In this document: piece by piece, positions 22,529 to 28,917 of the stretch | Layout: each line of letters opens with the position of its first letter | Numbering within the stretch: position 1 is the first letter of the stretch | From: Micromonospora acroterricola | GTDB lineage: Bacteria > Actinomycetota > Actinomycetes > Mycobacteriales > Micromonosporaceae | Assembly (NCBI RefSeq): GCF_003172955.1 | Contig: NZ_QGKR01000212.1 | Span: 1 to 35,252 of the forward strand | Direction: 5' to 3' | Length of the DNA stretch: 35,252 nt | Notes under the pieces: model-generated | What the model was told of the DNA's origin: nothing | Database searches by the model: none | Seen by the model: only the letters and a program-made list of their open reading frames with translations | Made by a program: the position numbers and the translations under genes

Positions 22529-22560
22529 GGTAACCCCTGAAGGTGGCTATAGGGTTGCCG
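22529..22560 (+). promoter_or_regulatory. GGTAACCCCT motif and inverted repeat upstream of the second MerR gene (copy 2)
   Basis: GGTAACCC (22529-22536) and GGGTTGCC (22552-22559) form an inverted repeat (7 of 8 pairs) around a 15-nt centre that contains most of a TATAGG hexamer (22548-22553). MerR regulators bind spaced dyads at promoters, so autoregulation by one of the two MerR proteins encoded nearby is plausible. The left arm shares GGTAACCCCT with 21843-21852. Confidence 0.4.
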
Positions 22561-22620
22561 TGTCGAGGGGTGCGCGTCCCGGAAACGACGCGTCGCCGCA
22601 CTGACGGGGAGGTTGTCCGG

Positions 22621-23202
22621 ATGCACGAGCCGCGGGATTCTGATCCGGGTACGGAGTTGGACCAGCCGGGTGTGGCGACTGAGGGTGACGGTTCGGTGGG
22701 CTACCGGGGTGTGACGGCATGTCACGCGGTGGGCATCAGTTACCGGCAGTTGGATTACTGGGCGCGGACGGCGCTGGTGGTGCCGAGCGTTCGTGACGCT
22801 TCGGGTTCGGGGACGCAGCGGTTGTACTCGTTCCGGGACCTGGTGGTGTTGAAGGTCGTGAAGCGGTTGTTGGACGCGGGGGTGTCCCTGCAGAACATCC
22901 GCAAGGCGATTGAGGCGCTGCGGTCGCGTGGTGTGGACGATCTGGCCGGGATCACGCTGATCTCCGACGGGACGACGGTGTACGAGTGCCGGTCGCCGGA
23001 GGAGGTGGTCGACCTGTTGCAGGGTGGCCAGGGTGTGTTCGGCATCGCGATCGGTGGGGCGTTCAAGGAGATCCAGGGCTCGTTGTCGCATCTGCCGGCG
23101 GAGCCGGCGGCGAGCGGCCCGGCGGAGCCGGTGGCGGCGCCCGAGTCGGATCCGGTGGGCGACGAGTTGGCGGCGCGGCGGGCGCGGCGGCGGGCGGGCT
23201 GA
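22621..23202 (+). CDS. MerR-family regulator (position of Rv1830)
   Basis: A 193-residue protein with a MerR DNA-binding domain (about 25-95): GYRGVTACHAVGISYRQLDYWARTALVVPSVRDASGSGTQRLYSFRDLVVLKVVKRLLDAGVSLQNIRKAI. A short C-terminal domain (about 100-165: VYECRSPEEVVDLLQGGQGVFGIAIGGAFKEI) and an Ala/Pro-rich, Arg-rich tail follow. It is shorter than FtsR and differs in having GVTACHAVGISY at the turn. In M. tuberculosis Rv1830 affects growth recovery and division genes; the role here is inferred from synteny. ATG 22621 follows GGGGAGG by 8 nt. Confidence 0.85.
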   Translation: MHEPRDSDPGTELDQPGVATEGDGSVGYRGVTACHAVGISYRQLDYWARTALVVPSVRDASGSGTQRLYSFRDLVVLKVVKRLLDAGVSLQNIRKAIEALRSRGVDDLAGITLISDGTTVYECRSPEEVVDLLQGGQGVFGIAIGGAFKEIQGSLSHLPAEPAASGPAEPVAAPESDPVGDELAARRARRRAG

Positions 23203-23556
23203 GCGCCGTTCGTGTTGCCCTGGGCTGTCGACGCGCCCGGTTTCACGTATGGTTTTTCGCTGCCGGTTGGTGACTCTGTGTCAGGTCTGCGGGTCTGTGC
23301 TGCCCTGTGGGGACGGAGTGATCCACAGTGGGTGCCGGGGTGGTCGCCGACTGTGGAGGGTCCGGTCAACTGCGGTGACACTGGGTGCCGGGTTGCTGTC
23401 GGGGATCCGATAGGGGGGCGCTGACCGGAAAGCGCCGACACGCTATGGTCCGTCACGGTCCCCGGTGTGCCGCCGTGGCATGTGGATGTCGCACCGGTGG
23501 GCCGTCGCCCCTCCGCGCCGACCCCGCGCGGCCCCTCCACCCTGGAAGGAACGACC
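23203..23556 (+). other. Gene-free intergenic stretch before the globin operon
   Basis: No convincing gene is seen in these 354 bp; the short open frames match neither codon bias nor ribosome sites. It contains an inverted repeat TCCACAGT (23322-23329) with ACTGTGGA (23350-23357), a direct repeat TGGGTGCCGGG (23329-23339 and 23383-23393), and the promoter at 23421-23449. The inverted repeat could be an operator for the downstream globin genes. Confidence 0.5.
23421..23449 (+). promoter_or_regulatory. Predicted promoter for the globin operon
   Basis: CTGACC (23421-23426) and TATGGT (23444-23449) are 17 nt apart, close to the actinobacterial housekeeping consensus. Transcription would begin near 23456, leaving about a 100-nt leader before GTG 23557. 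Confidence 0.5.
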
Positions 23557-23955
23557 GTGACGGTCACCGAAGAAACCGCCCCCGTTTCGCACTACGACCG
23601 CATCGGCGGCGCCAGCTCGGTCAAGGCGGCCGTCGAGCTGTTCTACGACAAGGTGCTCGCCGACCCGGACCTGGCGGGTTACTTCACCGAGGTGAACATG
23701 CCGGGCCAGCGGCGGCACCTGACGCTGATGCTGACCGTGGTGCTGGGTGGCCCGAACGAGTACGCCGGTCGCGGGTTGGCCGAAGCACACCAGCCGCTGA
23801 ACATCCCGGTGGAGCACTACGTCAAGGTCGGTGAGCACCTGACCGTGACGCTGACGGAGCTGGGCGTGCCGGCGGACATCCTGGCCGACGTGCAGACGGT
23901 GCTGGGGCAGGTGCAGGACCAGGTGGTGGCCGCCGGGAACCGTCCGGGCGTCTGA
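23557..23955 (+). CDS. glbN: Truncated haemoglobin, group I (trHbN-like)
   Basis: A 132-residue globin. Seen: YDRIGGASSVKAAVELFYDKVLADPDLAGYF (helices A/B with the B10 Tyr), VNMPGQRRHLTLMLTVVLGGPNEYAGRGLAEAHQPLNI (E/F region with the proximal His in AEAHQPL). Group I truncated globins such as M. tuberculosis GlbN oxidise NO to nitrate. GTG 23557 follows GGAAGGA (23545-23550 region). It is 2 nt from the flavohemoglobin-like gene, so both are made together, consistent with nitric oxide defence. The reductase partner is likely the next gene; that is inference. Confidence 0.9.
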   Translation: MTVTEETAPVSHYDRIGGASSVKAAVELFYDKVLADPDLAGYFTEVNMPGQRRHLTLMLTVVLGGPNEYAGRGLAEAHQPLNIPVEHYVKVGEHLTVTLTELGVPADILADVQTVLGQVQDQVVAAGNRPGV

Positions 23956-23957
23956 GC

Positions 23958-25136
23958 GTGGACGCGGCCCGACTCAAGCAGAGTTGGTCCCTGGTCGCCG
24001 GGCACGGCGACCAGGTGCCGCTCTATTTCTATTCGACATTGTTCCTGACCCACCCCGAGACGCGGCAGATGTTCCCGACGAACATGGCCGGGCAGCGGGA
24101 CCGGCTGGTGACCGCGCTGGGGCACATCGTGTCCAACGTGGACCAGGTGGATCGGCTGGTCGGCTTCCTGCAGGACCTCGGAGCGGACCACCGTAAGTTC
24201 GCGGTCCGGCCGGAGCACTACCCGGCGGTTGGTGAGGCGCTGCTGGCGACGTTGCAGCATTTCCTGGCCGAGCAGTGGACCGAGGAACTGGCCCAGGACT
24301 GGGCGGCCGCGTACGGGCTGGTCGCGCAGGTGATGGTGGAGGCCGCGCAGGCTGCCGAGTCGGTGAACCCGCCGTGGTGGGTGGCGGAGATCGTGGCGCA
24401 CGAGCGTCGAGCGTTCGACGTGGCGGTGCTGACGGTGCGCCCGCAGTACCTGCTGCCGTTCACCCCGGGTCAGTCGATCGGGGTGTCGCACCCGTCGGTG
24501 CGCTCCTGGCGGTACTACTCGCCGGCGAACGCGCCGCGCGCGGACGGCACGTTGGAGTTGCACGTGCGGGCCGCGCCGGGTGGCGCGGTGTCCTCACGGC
24601 TGGTGTACGGCACGGCGGTGGGTGACCGCATCCACCTGGCCGCGCCGGTGGGGGACCGCTTGTCGTTGTGGTCGGCGGGCTCCAGCGATCTGCTGCTGCT
24701 GGCGGCGGGTACCGGCTGGGCGCCGGTGAAGGCGCTGGTGGAGCAGGTCGCCGCGGAGGGTTCCCGCCGGCGGGTGGACCTGTACGTGGGAGCTCGTTCG
24801 CGCAGCGAGTTCTACGACAGCGACGCGATCGACAAGTTGGCGTCGTCGTGCCCGTGGTTGACGGTGACGTACGTGGTGGGCGCCGACGCGACCCGGCCGG
24901 GGGAGTTCGTGCACGCGGTGGACCGGGCGTTGGCCGACGGCGACTGGCGTTCCCGGCACGTGTACGTGTGCGGGTCGGACGAGATGGTTTCGCACGCGGT
25001 GCAGACGTTGGTCCGGGCGGGCTACCACGCGGATCAGGTGCACCACGAGGGCCTGGGTAAGCACTGGTACGGCCCGGCCTGGCGTACGGCGGTGGATCAG
25101 TCGACCGCCGGTGACCCTTCCGGAGGTGTTCGGTGA
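23958..25136 (+). CDS. Flavohemoglobin-like protein (globin plus FAD/NAD reductase)
   Basis: A 392-residue protein. The globin domain (about 1-135) has B10 Tyr25, FYSTLFLTHPETRQMFP, proximal His78 (GADHRKFAVRPEHYPAVGEALL). The reductase half (about 145-370) has the FAD motif R185-Y-Y-S188 (SWRYYSPAN), a phosphate-binding AAGTGWAPVKAL (249-260) and a C-terminal VYVCGSDEMVSHA. This is the Hmp architecture, which converts NO to nitrate with NAD(P)H. It starts 2 nt after the truncated globin gene. Its stop overlaps the first GTG of the 57-bp repeat unit (GTGA at 25133-25136). The C-terminal tail (DQSTAGDPSGGVR) is unremarkable. Confidence 0.88.
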   Translation: MDAARLKQSWSLVAGHGDQVPLYFYSTLFLTHPETRQMFPTNMAGQRDRLVTALGHIVSNVDQVDRLVGFLQDLGADHRKFAVRPEHYPAVGEALLATLQHFLAEQWTEELAQDWAAAYGLVAQVMVEAAQAAESVNPPWWVAEIVAHERRAFDVAVLTVRPQYLLPFTPGQSIGVSHPSVRSWRYYSPANAPRADGTLELHVRAAPGGAVSSRLVYGTAVGDRIHLAAPVGDRLSLWSAGSSDLLLLAAGTGWAPVKALVEQVAAEGSRRRVDLYVGARSRSEFYDSDAIDKLASSCPWLTVTYVVGADATRPGEFVHAVDRALADGDWRSRHVYVCGSDEMVSHAVQTLVRAGYHADQVHHEGLGKHWYGPAWRTAVDQSTAGDPSGGVR

Positions 25137-25326
25137 GCGCGAGGAGTGAGCTTGCGAGCCCCGCAGTCGCGAACGAAAGGCGTGCTCCGGTGAGCGCGAG
25201 GAGTGAGCTTGCGAGCCCCACAGTCGCGAACGAAAGGCGTGCTCCGGTGAGCGCGAGGAGTGAGCTTGCGAGCCCCGCAGTCGCGAACAAAAGACCCGCT
25301 CCCGTGAGCGCGAGGAGGTGGGTCCG
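25133..25326 (+). repeat. 57-bp tandem repeat, three full copies and a partial fourth
   Basis: Units begin at 25133, 25190, 25247 and (partial, 23 bp) 25304, each opening GTGAGCGCGAGGAG. Units 1 and 2 differ by one base (CCCCGCAG versus CCCCACAG); unit 3 diverges near its end (AACAAAAGACCCGCTCCC). The period is 57 nt, exactly 19 codons. There are no spacers, so this is not a CRISPR. The downstream gene itself starts GTGAGCGCGA at 25327, so the repeat edge resembles a gene start. I recall similar peptides (SELASPAVANERRA) in Micromonospora annotations, but cannot check the distribution. Confidence 0.95.
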
Positions 25327-25330
25327 GTGA
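25133..25330 (+). CDS. Repeat-encoded small ORF bridging the flavohemoglobin and DivIVA-like genes
   Basis: An unbroken 65-codon frame lies wholly in the 57-bp repeats. The product is three 19-residue units of VSARSELASPAVANERRAP (A-to-T and ER-to-KR changes in units 2 and 3) and a tail VSARRWVR. Each unit opens with its own GTG. The start overlaps the flavohemoglobin stop as GTGA, and the stop TGA (25328-25330) overlaps the next gene's start as GTGA, so ribosomes could pass across. Whether the peptide matters or is only a by-product of the repeat is unknown. Unit 4 supplies the ribosome site AGGAGGTGG of the next gene. Confidence 0.45.
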   Translation: MSARSELASPAVANERRAPVSARSELASPTVANERRAPVSARSELASPAVANKRPAPVSARRWVR

Positions 25331-26025
25331 GCGCGACCCCGATCAGCCGGTACGACGGTGTGCAGATCGCCGGTGGTGTGCAGGTGCGGATGACCGCCGA
25401 CCGGGTTCGGCGGTGGGAGTTCGGCACCGCGTCGTTCGGCCGTCGCGGTTACGACAACGCCGACGTGGACCGGTTCCGTGTGCAGGTCGCCGATGAGCTG
25501 GACCTGTTGGCGACGCAGGTCGCGAACCTGCGGGCGGAGAACGAGCGGCTCAATGACCGGGTGGAGCTGCACCGGCACGGGGTGATCCCGAGCACGGGCG
25601 CGGCGGCGAAGGTGCCGGCGGCGAAGGAGGTGAATCTGCTGTCCGCGGCGCAGCGGGAGGCGGAGCAGATCATCGCGCAGGCGCACGACTACGCGCGGCG
25701 GGTCGCCGAGTACGCCCGGGTGCAGTACGAGAGTTACATGCAGGCCGCGGCGGAGGAGGCGAAGCAGGAGGCTGAGCGGGCGGTGACGAACTATCGCAGC
25801 TCGGCCGGATCGAGTTTCGACGACACGGTGGCCACCCGGGAGGCCCTGCGGATCTTCGGCGAGATGATGGTGTCGCACATGCAGGCGGCGGCCCGGCATC
25901 TCGACGACGGCAGTGAGCAGTTGGCTCGCACGATGGACCGGATCGCGAAGGAGACGCCGGGCGCGCCGTTCGTCGGCGGCCCTGTGGGGCAGGCGGCGCT
26001 GCCGCGGCACCACCAGCAGCGATGA
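25327..26025 (+). CDS. DivIVA-domain, coiled-coil protein
   Basis: A 232-residue protein. After a short N-terminal part comes a DivIVA-like motif (FGTASFGRRGYDNADVDRFRVQVADEL, about 32-58), then a coiled coil (LLATQVANLRAENERLNDRVEL), and long helices (AAQREAEQIIAQAHDYARRVAEYARVQYESYMQAAAEEAKQEAERA) as in DivIVA/Wag31 relatives that organise cell poles. It is shorter than Wag31 and its first motif is modified, so it is a paralogue rather than the essential polar scaffold. GTG 25327 has AGGAGGTGG (25312-25320), provided by the last repeat unit. ATG 25390 is an alternative start. Confidence 0.82.
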   Translation: MSATPISRYDGVQIAGGVQVRMTADRVRRWEFGTASFGRRGYDNADVDRFRVQVADELDLLATQVANLRAENERLNDRVELHRHGVIPSTGAAAKVPAAKEVNLLSAAQREAEQIIAQAHDYARRVAEYARVQYESYMQAAAEEAKQEAERAVTNYRSSAGSSFDDTVATREALRIFGEMMVSHMQAAARHLDDGSEQLARTMDRIAKETPGAPFVGGPVGQAALPRHHQQR

Positions 26026-26087
26026 TGGTGGGGTGGGGTCCGTTGGTCGGGCCCCACCCGAGCCCGTGCGCTGGAAAGGTTCCTTCC

Positions 26088-27068
26088 ATGTCGGTGTCAG
26101 CATCCGCGTCCTCCGCTTCGCCGCTTCCGCACGGCCGGTCCCCGGACCCGGTGGCGGCGTTGGAGGCTTCGACGTGGGTGTTGGCCGCCGTGGTCGGCAC
26201 GATGCGGGAGGCCCTGTCGGCGCCGCTCGCCGAGGTTCTGGCGGGGGCGCCGCAGCGCACCGCTGTGCTGGAGGCCGCCGGGCTGGTGTCGTGGGACGGT
26301 GTGACGCCGGTTCCGCATCCCTCGTTGGTGCCCGCGGACGGGCCGACGGGGCGCGGCGGCGTGGAGGCCCGGCTGAGCGGGTTGCGGCAGGCGGTCGCCG
26401 CCGCCGCGCAGGACGCGTCCGCGCCGGCCGGGGGCGGCTGGGCGGAGTTGGACGACGAGGTGCTGCTGAACCAGGGCAGGGCGTCCGCCGTGACCGGCCG
26501 TGCGCTGGCCACGCGGGTGGTGCCGGAACTGCCGGGGCTCGCGGAGCGCCTGGGGGCGCCGGGCGGCCGTGTCCTGGACGTGGGTACGGGTGTGGGGGCG
26601 TTGGCCGTCGCGGTGGCCCGGGAGCTGCCCCGGGTGTCGGTGGTGGGCGTCGACGTGTTCCAGCGCGCGCTGGACCTGGCCCGTGGGGAGCTGGCCGCGG
26701 CGCGTGACGTCGCGGACCGGATCAGCCTGCGCCGTCAGGACGTGGCCGAGCTGGCCGAGCGGGGCGCCTACGACCTGGTGTGGCTTCCCGCGCCGTTCCT
26801 TGCCCAGGAGGCGTTGGAGTCCGCCCTGCCCCGGCTCGCCGAGGCGTTGCGGCCGGGCGGCTGGCTCGTGGTGGGCACCAACCCGCCCGCCGGGGATCCC
26901 CTGCGGGCTGCCGTCGCCGCCTGGAACGCCGTCCGCAACGGCGGCAACGCCTACGACACGGACCGGATGGCGGACGTTCTGACCGCGGCGGGCCTGGACG
27001 ACGTGCGGCGTTTTCCGACGGTCCCGGGTGGGCCCGTGCTGCTCGCCGCGCGTCACCCGGACGCCTGA
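26088..27068 (+). CDS. Class I SAM-dependent methyltransferase
   Basis: A 326-residue protein with SAM motif I VLDVGTGVG (162-170), an acidic residue after the next strand (VVGVDVF) and the post-motif RRQDVAELAERGAYDLVWLPAPF. An N-terminal 130 residues with a helical, winged-helix-like region (STWVLAAVVGTMREALSAPLAEVL) could carry substrate recognition. The layout recalls small-molecule O-methyltransferases, but the substrate is unknown. ATG 26088 has GGAAAGG about 8 nt upstream. The earlier ATG 26022 lacks conserved sequence. Confidence 0.78.
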   Translation: MSVSASASSASPLPHGRSPDPVAALEASTWVLAAVVGTMREALSAPLAEVLAGAPQRTAVLEAAGLVSWDGVTPVPHPSLVPADGPTGRGGVEARLSGLRQAVAAAAQDASAPAGGGWAELDDEVLLNQGRASAVTGRALATRVVPELPGLAERLGAPGGRVLDVGTGVGALAVAVARELPRVSVVGVDVFQRALDLARGELAAARDVADRISLRRQDVAELAERGAYDLVWLPAPFLAQEALESALPRLAEALRPGGWLVVGTNPPAGDPLRAAVAAWNAVRNGGNAYDTDRMADVLTAAGLDDVRRFPTVPGGPVLLAARHPDA

Positions 27069-27092
27069 CGCGCCGGAGCGGCGGGCCGGCGG

Positions 27093-27737
27093 TCAGCCGA
27101 CGGCGTCGGCGATCGGCGTGGGCCCGTTGACCAGTTCCAGGGTGTCGCCGGCGGTCCGTGGCGCGTCGAGGAGCGCGACGAGGACCAGGGCGACGTCGGC
27201 GCGGGTGACCGCGCCGCGGCCGGCGTGGCGGGTCAGCGTGACGCGGCCGGTGGGTTCGTCGTCGGTGAGGCGGCCGGGTCGCAGCACGGTCCAGTCCAGG
27301 TCACGGCCGCGCAGGTCGTCTTCGGCGGCTCGCTTGGCCCGCAGGTACGCCGCCCACACCTCGTCGGTGCCGGCGGACGGCGGGTCGTCCACGCCCATCG
27401 AGGAGACCAGCAGGTAGCGGCGGACGCCGGCGCGGGTCGCGGCGTCGGCGAGCAGCGCGGCGGCGCCCCGGTCGACGGTGTCCTTGCGGGCGGCGCCGCT
27501 GCCGGGGCCGGCGCCGGCGGCGAAGACCACCGCGTCGGCGCCGTCGAGGTGCCCGGTGACCTCGGCGACGTCGGCGTGTTCCAGGTCGCAGACGACCGGT
27601 GTGGCGCCGGCGGCGCGCAGCGCGTCGCTCTGGGCGGGGTTGCGGATCAGGCCGACGGCGGTGTCGCCGCGTGCGGCGAGCTGCTGCTCCAGCAGTAGGG
27701 CGATCTTGCCGTGGCCTCCGGCGATGACGACGCGCAT
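27093..27737 (-). CDS. NAD(P)-binding atypical SDR family protein
   Basis: A 214-residue Rossmann protein with GGHGKIALLL (7-16) as the dinucleotide-binding loop, VVFAAGAGPGSGAARKD, LLVSSMGVDD, YLRAKRAAEDDLRGRDLDWTVLRPGRLTDDEPTG and a C-terminal LVNGPTPI. It belongs to the NmrA/SDR5-like group. The usual YxxxK is represented by Y-L-R-A-K. Its function is unknown; such proteins include redox sensors and reductases. It is divergent from the sirtuin gene across 77 bp. Confidence 0.85.
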   Translation of the reverse strand: MRVVIAGGHGKIALLLEQQLAARGDTAVGLIRNPAQSDALRAAGATPVVCDLEHADVAEVTGHLDGADAVVFAAGAGPGSGAARKDTVDRGAAALLADAATRAGVRRYLLVSSMGVDDPPSAGTDEVWAAYLRAKRAAEDDLRGRDLDWTVLRPGRLTDDEPTGRVTLTRHAGRGAVTRADVALVLVALLDAPRTAGDTLELVNGPTPIADAVG

Positions 27738-27814
27738 GTGCCCAACCTACCGGCGGGAGCGCGGTGTGGGGCCGGTGCTGGGCGTCGGCTGGTGGCGTGA
27801 GGCAGCATGGTGGG

Positions 27815-28687
27815 GTGACGGAGAGCCTCGACGCGTTGACCTCGCTGGTGGCCGGCGGTGGGGTGGTGGTCCTCAGCGGGGCGGGCCTGTCCACCGAGTC
27901 GGGCATCCCGGACTACCGGGGGCCCAGCGGGGTGGCCCGCCGGCACACCCCGATGACCTTCCAGGCGTTCACCCGTGATCCGCTCGCGCGGCGGCGCTAC
28001 TGGGCGCGCAGTCACCTGGGGTGGCGGCTGATCGCGCGGGCGGAGCCGAACGCCGGGCACCGGGCGGTGGCCCGGCTGCAACGCGCCGGCCTGGTCGACG
28101 CGGTGATCACCCAGAACGTCGACGGGTTGCACTCCGCCGCCGGCAGCGCCCCGGTGGTCGAGCTGCACGGGCGTCTCGACGAGGTGACCTGCCTGGACTG
28201 CGGCAACCTGACCTCCCGGGAGGAGTTGGACCGTCGGATGCGGGAGGCCAACCCGGACTTCGTGGCGCGGGTCGCGGCGGTGAACCCCGACGGTGACGTG
28301 GATCTCCCCGACGAGCAGGTGGCCGCGTTCCGGCCGGTGGACTGCGGGATCTGCGGGACGGGGATGCTGAAACCGGACGTGGTGTTCTTCGGCGAGACGG
28401 TGCCGCCGCAGCGGGTGGCGCGCTGTTTCGCGTTGGTGGAGCAGGCGCGGGCGTTGCTGGTGCTGGGCTCGTCGTTGACGGTGATGTCGGGGCGGCGGTT
28501 CGTCATCCGGGCCGGCAAATGCGGCATTCCGGTGGCGATCGTCAACCAGGGTCCGACCCGGGGTGACGGGTACGCCACGGTGCGCGTCGACGCGCCGCTG
28601 GGCGAGCTGTTGCCGGCGCTGGCCGACCGGGTCGTCGGTGACGCCGACGCGGGTGTCACGCCGCTGGCCACCGCGGCCGGGGTGTGA
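27815..28687 (+). CDS. NAD-dependent protein deacetylase (sirtuin)
   Basis: A 290-residue Sir2 protein. The NAD motif is GAGLSTESGIPDYRG (22-36). TQNVDGLH (99-106), the catalytic His118 (ELHGR), and two zinc cysteine pairs C126/C129 and C177/C180 follow. GMLKPDVVFFGE and GSSLTV complete the fold. Sirtuins remove acyl groups from lysines of enzymes such as acetyl-CoA synthetase. GTG 27815 has only GGTGGG upstream. It is followed directly by the glycine riboswitch of gcvP. Confidence 0.93.
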   Translation: MTESLDALTSLVAGGGVVVLSGAGLSTESGIPDYRGPSGVARRHTPMTFQAFTRDPLARRRYWARSHLGWRLIARAEPNAGHRAVARLQRAGLVDAVITQNVDGLHSAAGSAPVVELHGRLDEVTCLDCGNLTSREELDRRMREANPDFVARVAAVNPDGDVDLPDEQVAAFRPVDCGICGTGMLKPDVVFFGETVPPQRVARCFALVEQARALLVLGSSLTVMSGRRFVIRAGKCGIPVAIVNQGPTRGDGYATVRVDAPLGELLPALADRVVGDADAGVTPLATAAGV

Positions 28688-28751
28688 CGTCCCGGGGGTA
28701 GGACATCTGCCGGAAACACCGGCGCTGGTAGCGTTGACCATGCCGGTACCA

Positions 28752-28875
28752 CCCACGTGGGAGAGACCGCCCAACAGCACCCGGGGCGGCGCCGAAGGGG
28801 CAAATCCTCCCCGGAACCTCTCAGGCAAAAGGACCTCGTGGGCAGGCACTGTGGAGCGCCCTGTGGGCGCGACAG
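28752..28875 (+). promoter_or_regulatory. Glycine riboswitch (single aptamer with ghost aptamer hairpin) upstream of gcvP
   Basis: The aptamer spans 28752-28842. P1 strands CCCACG (28752-28757) and CGTGGG (28837-28842) pair, and the core carries the hallmarks GGGAGAGA, GCGCCGAAGGGGCAAA and CTCTCAGGCAAAAGGAC. A short hairpin at 28849-28875 follows (CTGT/ACAG closing, with GCGCCC-TGT-GGGCGC), the size of a ghost aptamer found in singlet glycine riboswitches. GGGGG (28877-28881) can pair with CCCCCC (28912-28917) just before the gcvP ATG, a possible expression switch. Glycine binding is expected to allow gcvP expression. Confidence 0.93.
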
Positions 28876-28917
28876 AGGGGGAGGCCGATCCGTCGACCTC
28901 GCCCGGGAGTGCCCCCC

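Noticed and set aside
23212..23424. A 70-codon + strand frame between the MerR and globin genes
   Set aside because: No ribosome site, poor third-position G/C bias, and it runs through to the promoter region; it is not supported as a gene.
25133..25326. CRISPR-like array
   Set aside because: The repeats are contiguous with no unique spacers, the period is 57 nt, and no cas gene is present.
24460..26103. A 547-codon minus-strand frame crossing the 57-bp repeats
   Set aside because: It is antisense to the flavohemoglobin and DivIVA-like genes. The repeated Leu/Ser/Ala peptide in it is just the reverse reading of the repeat.
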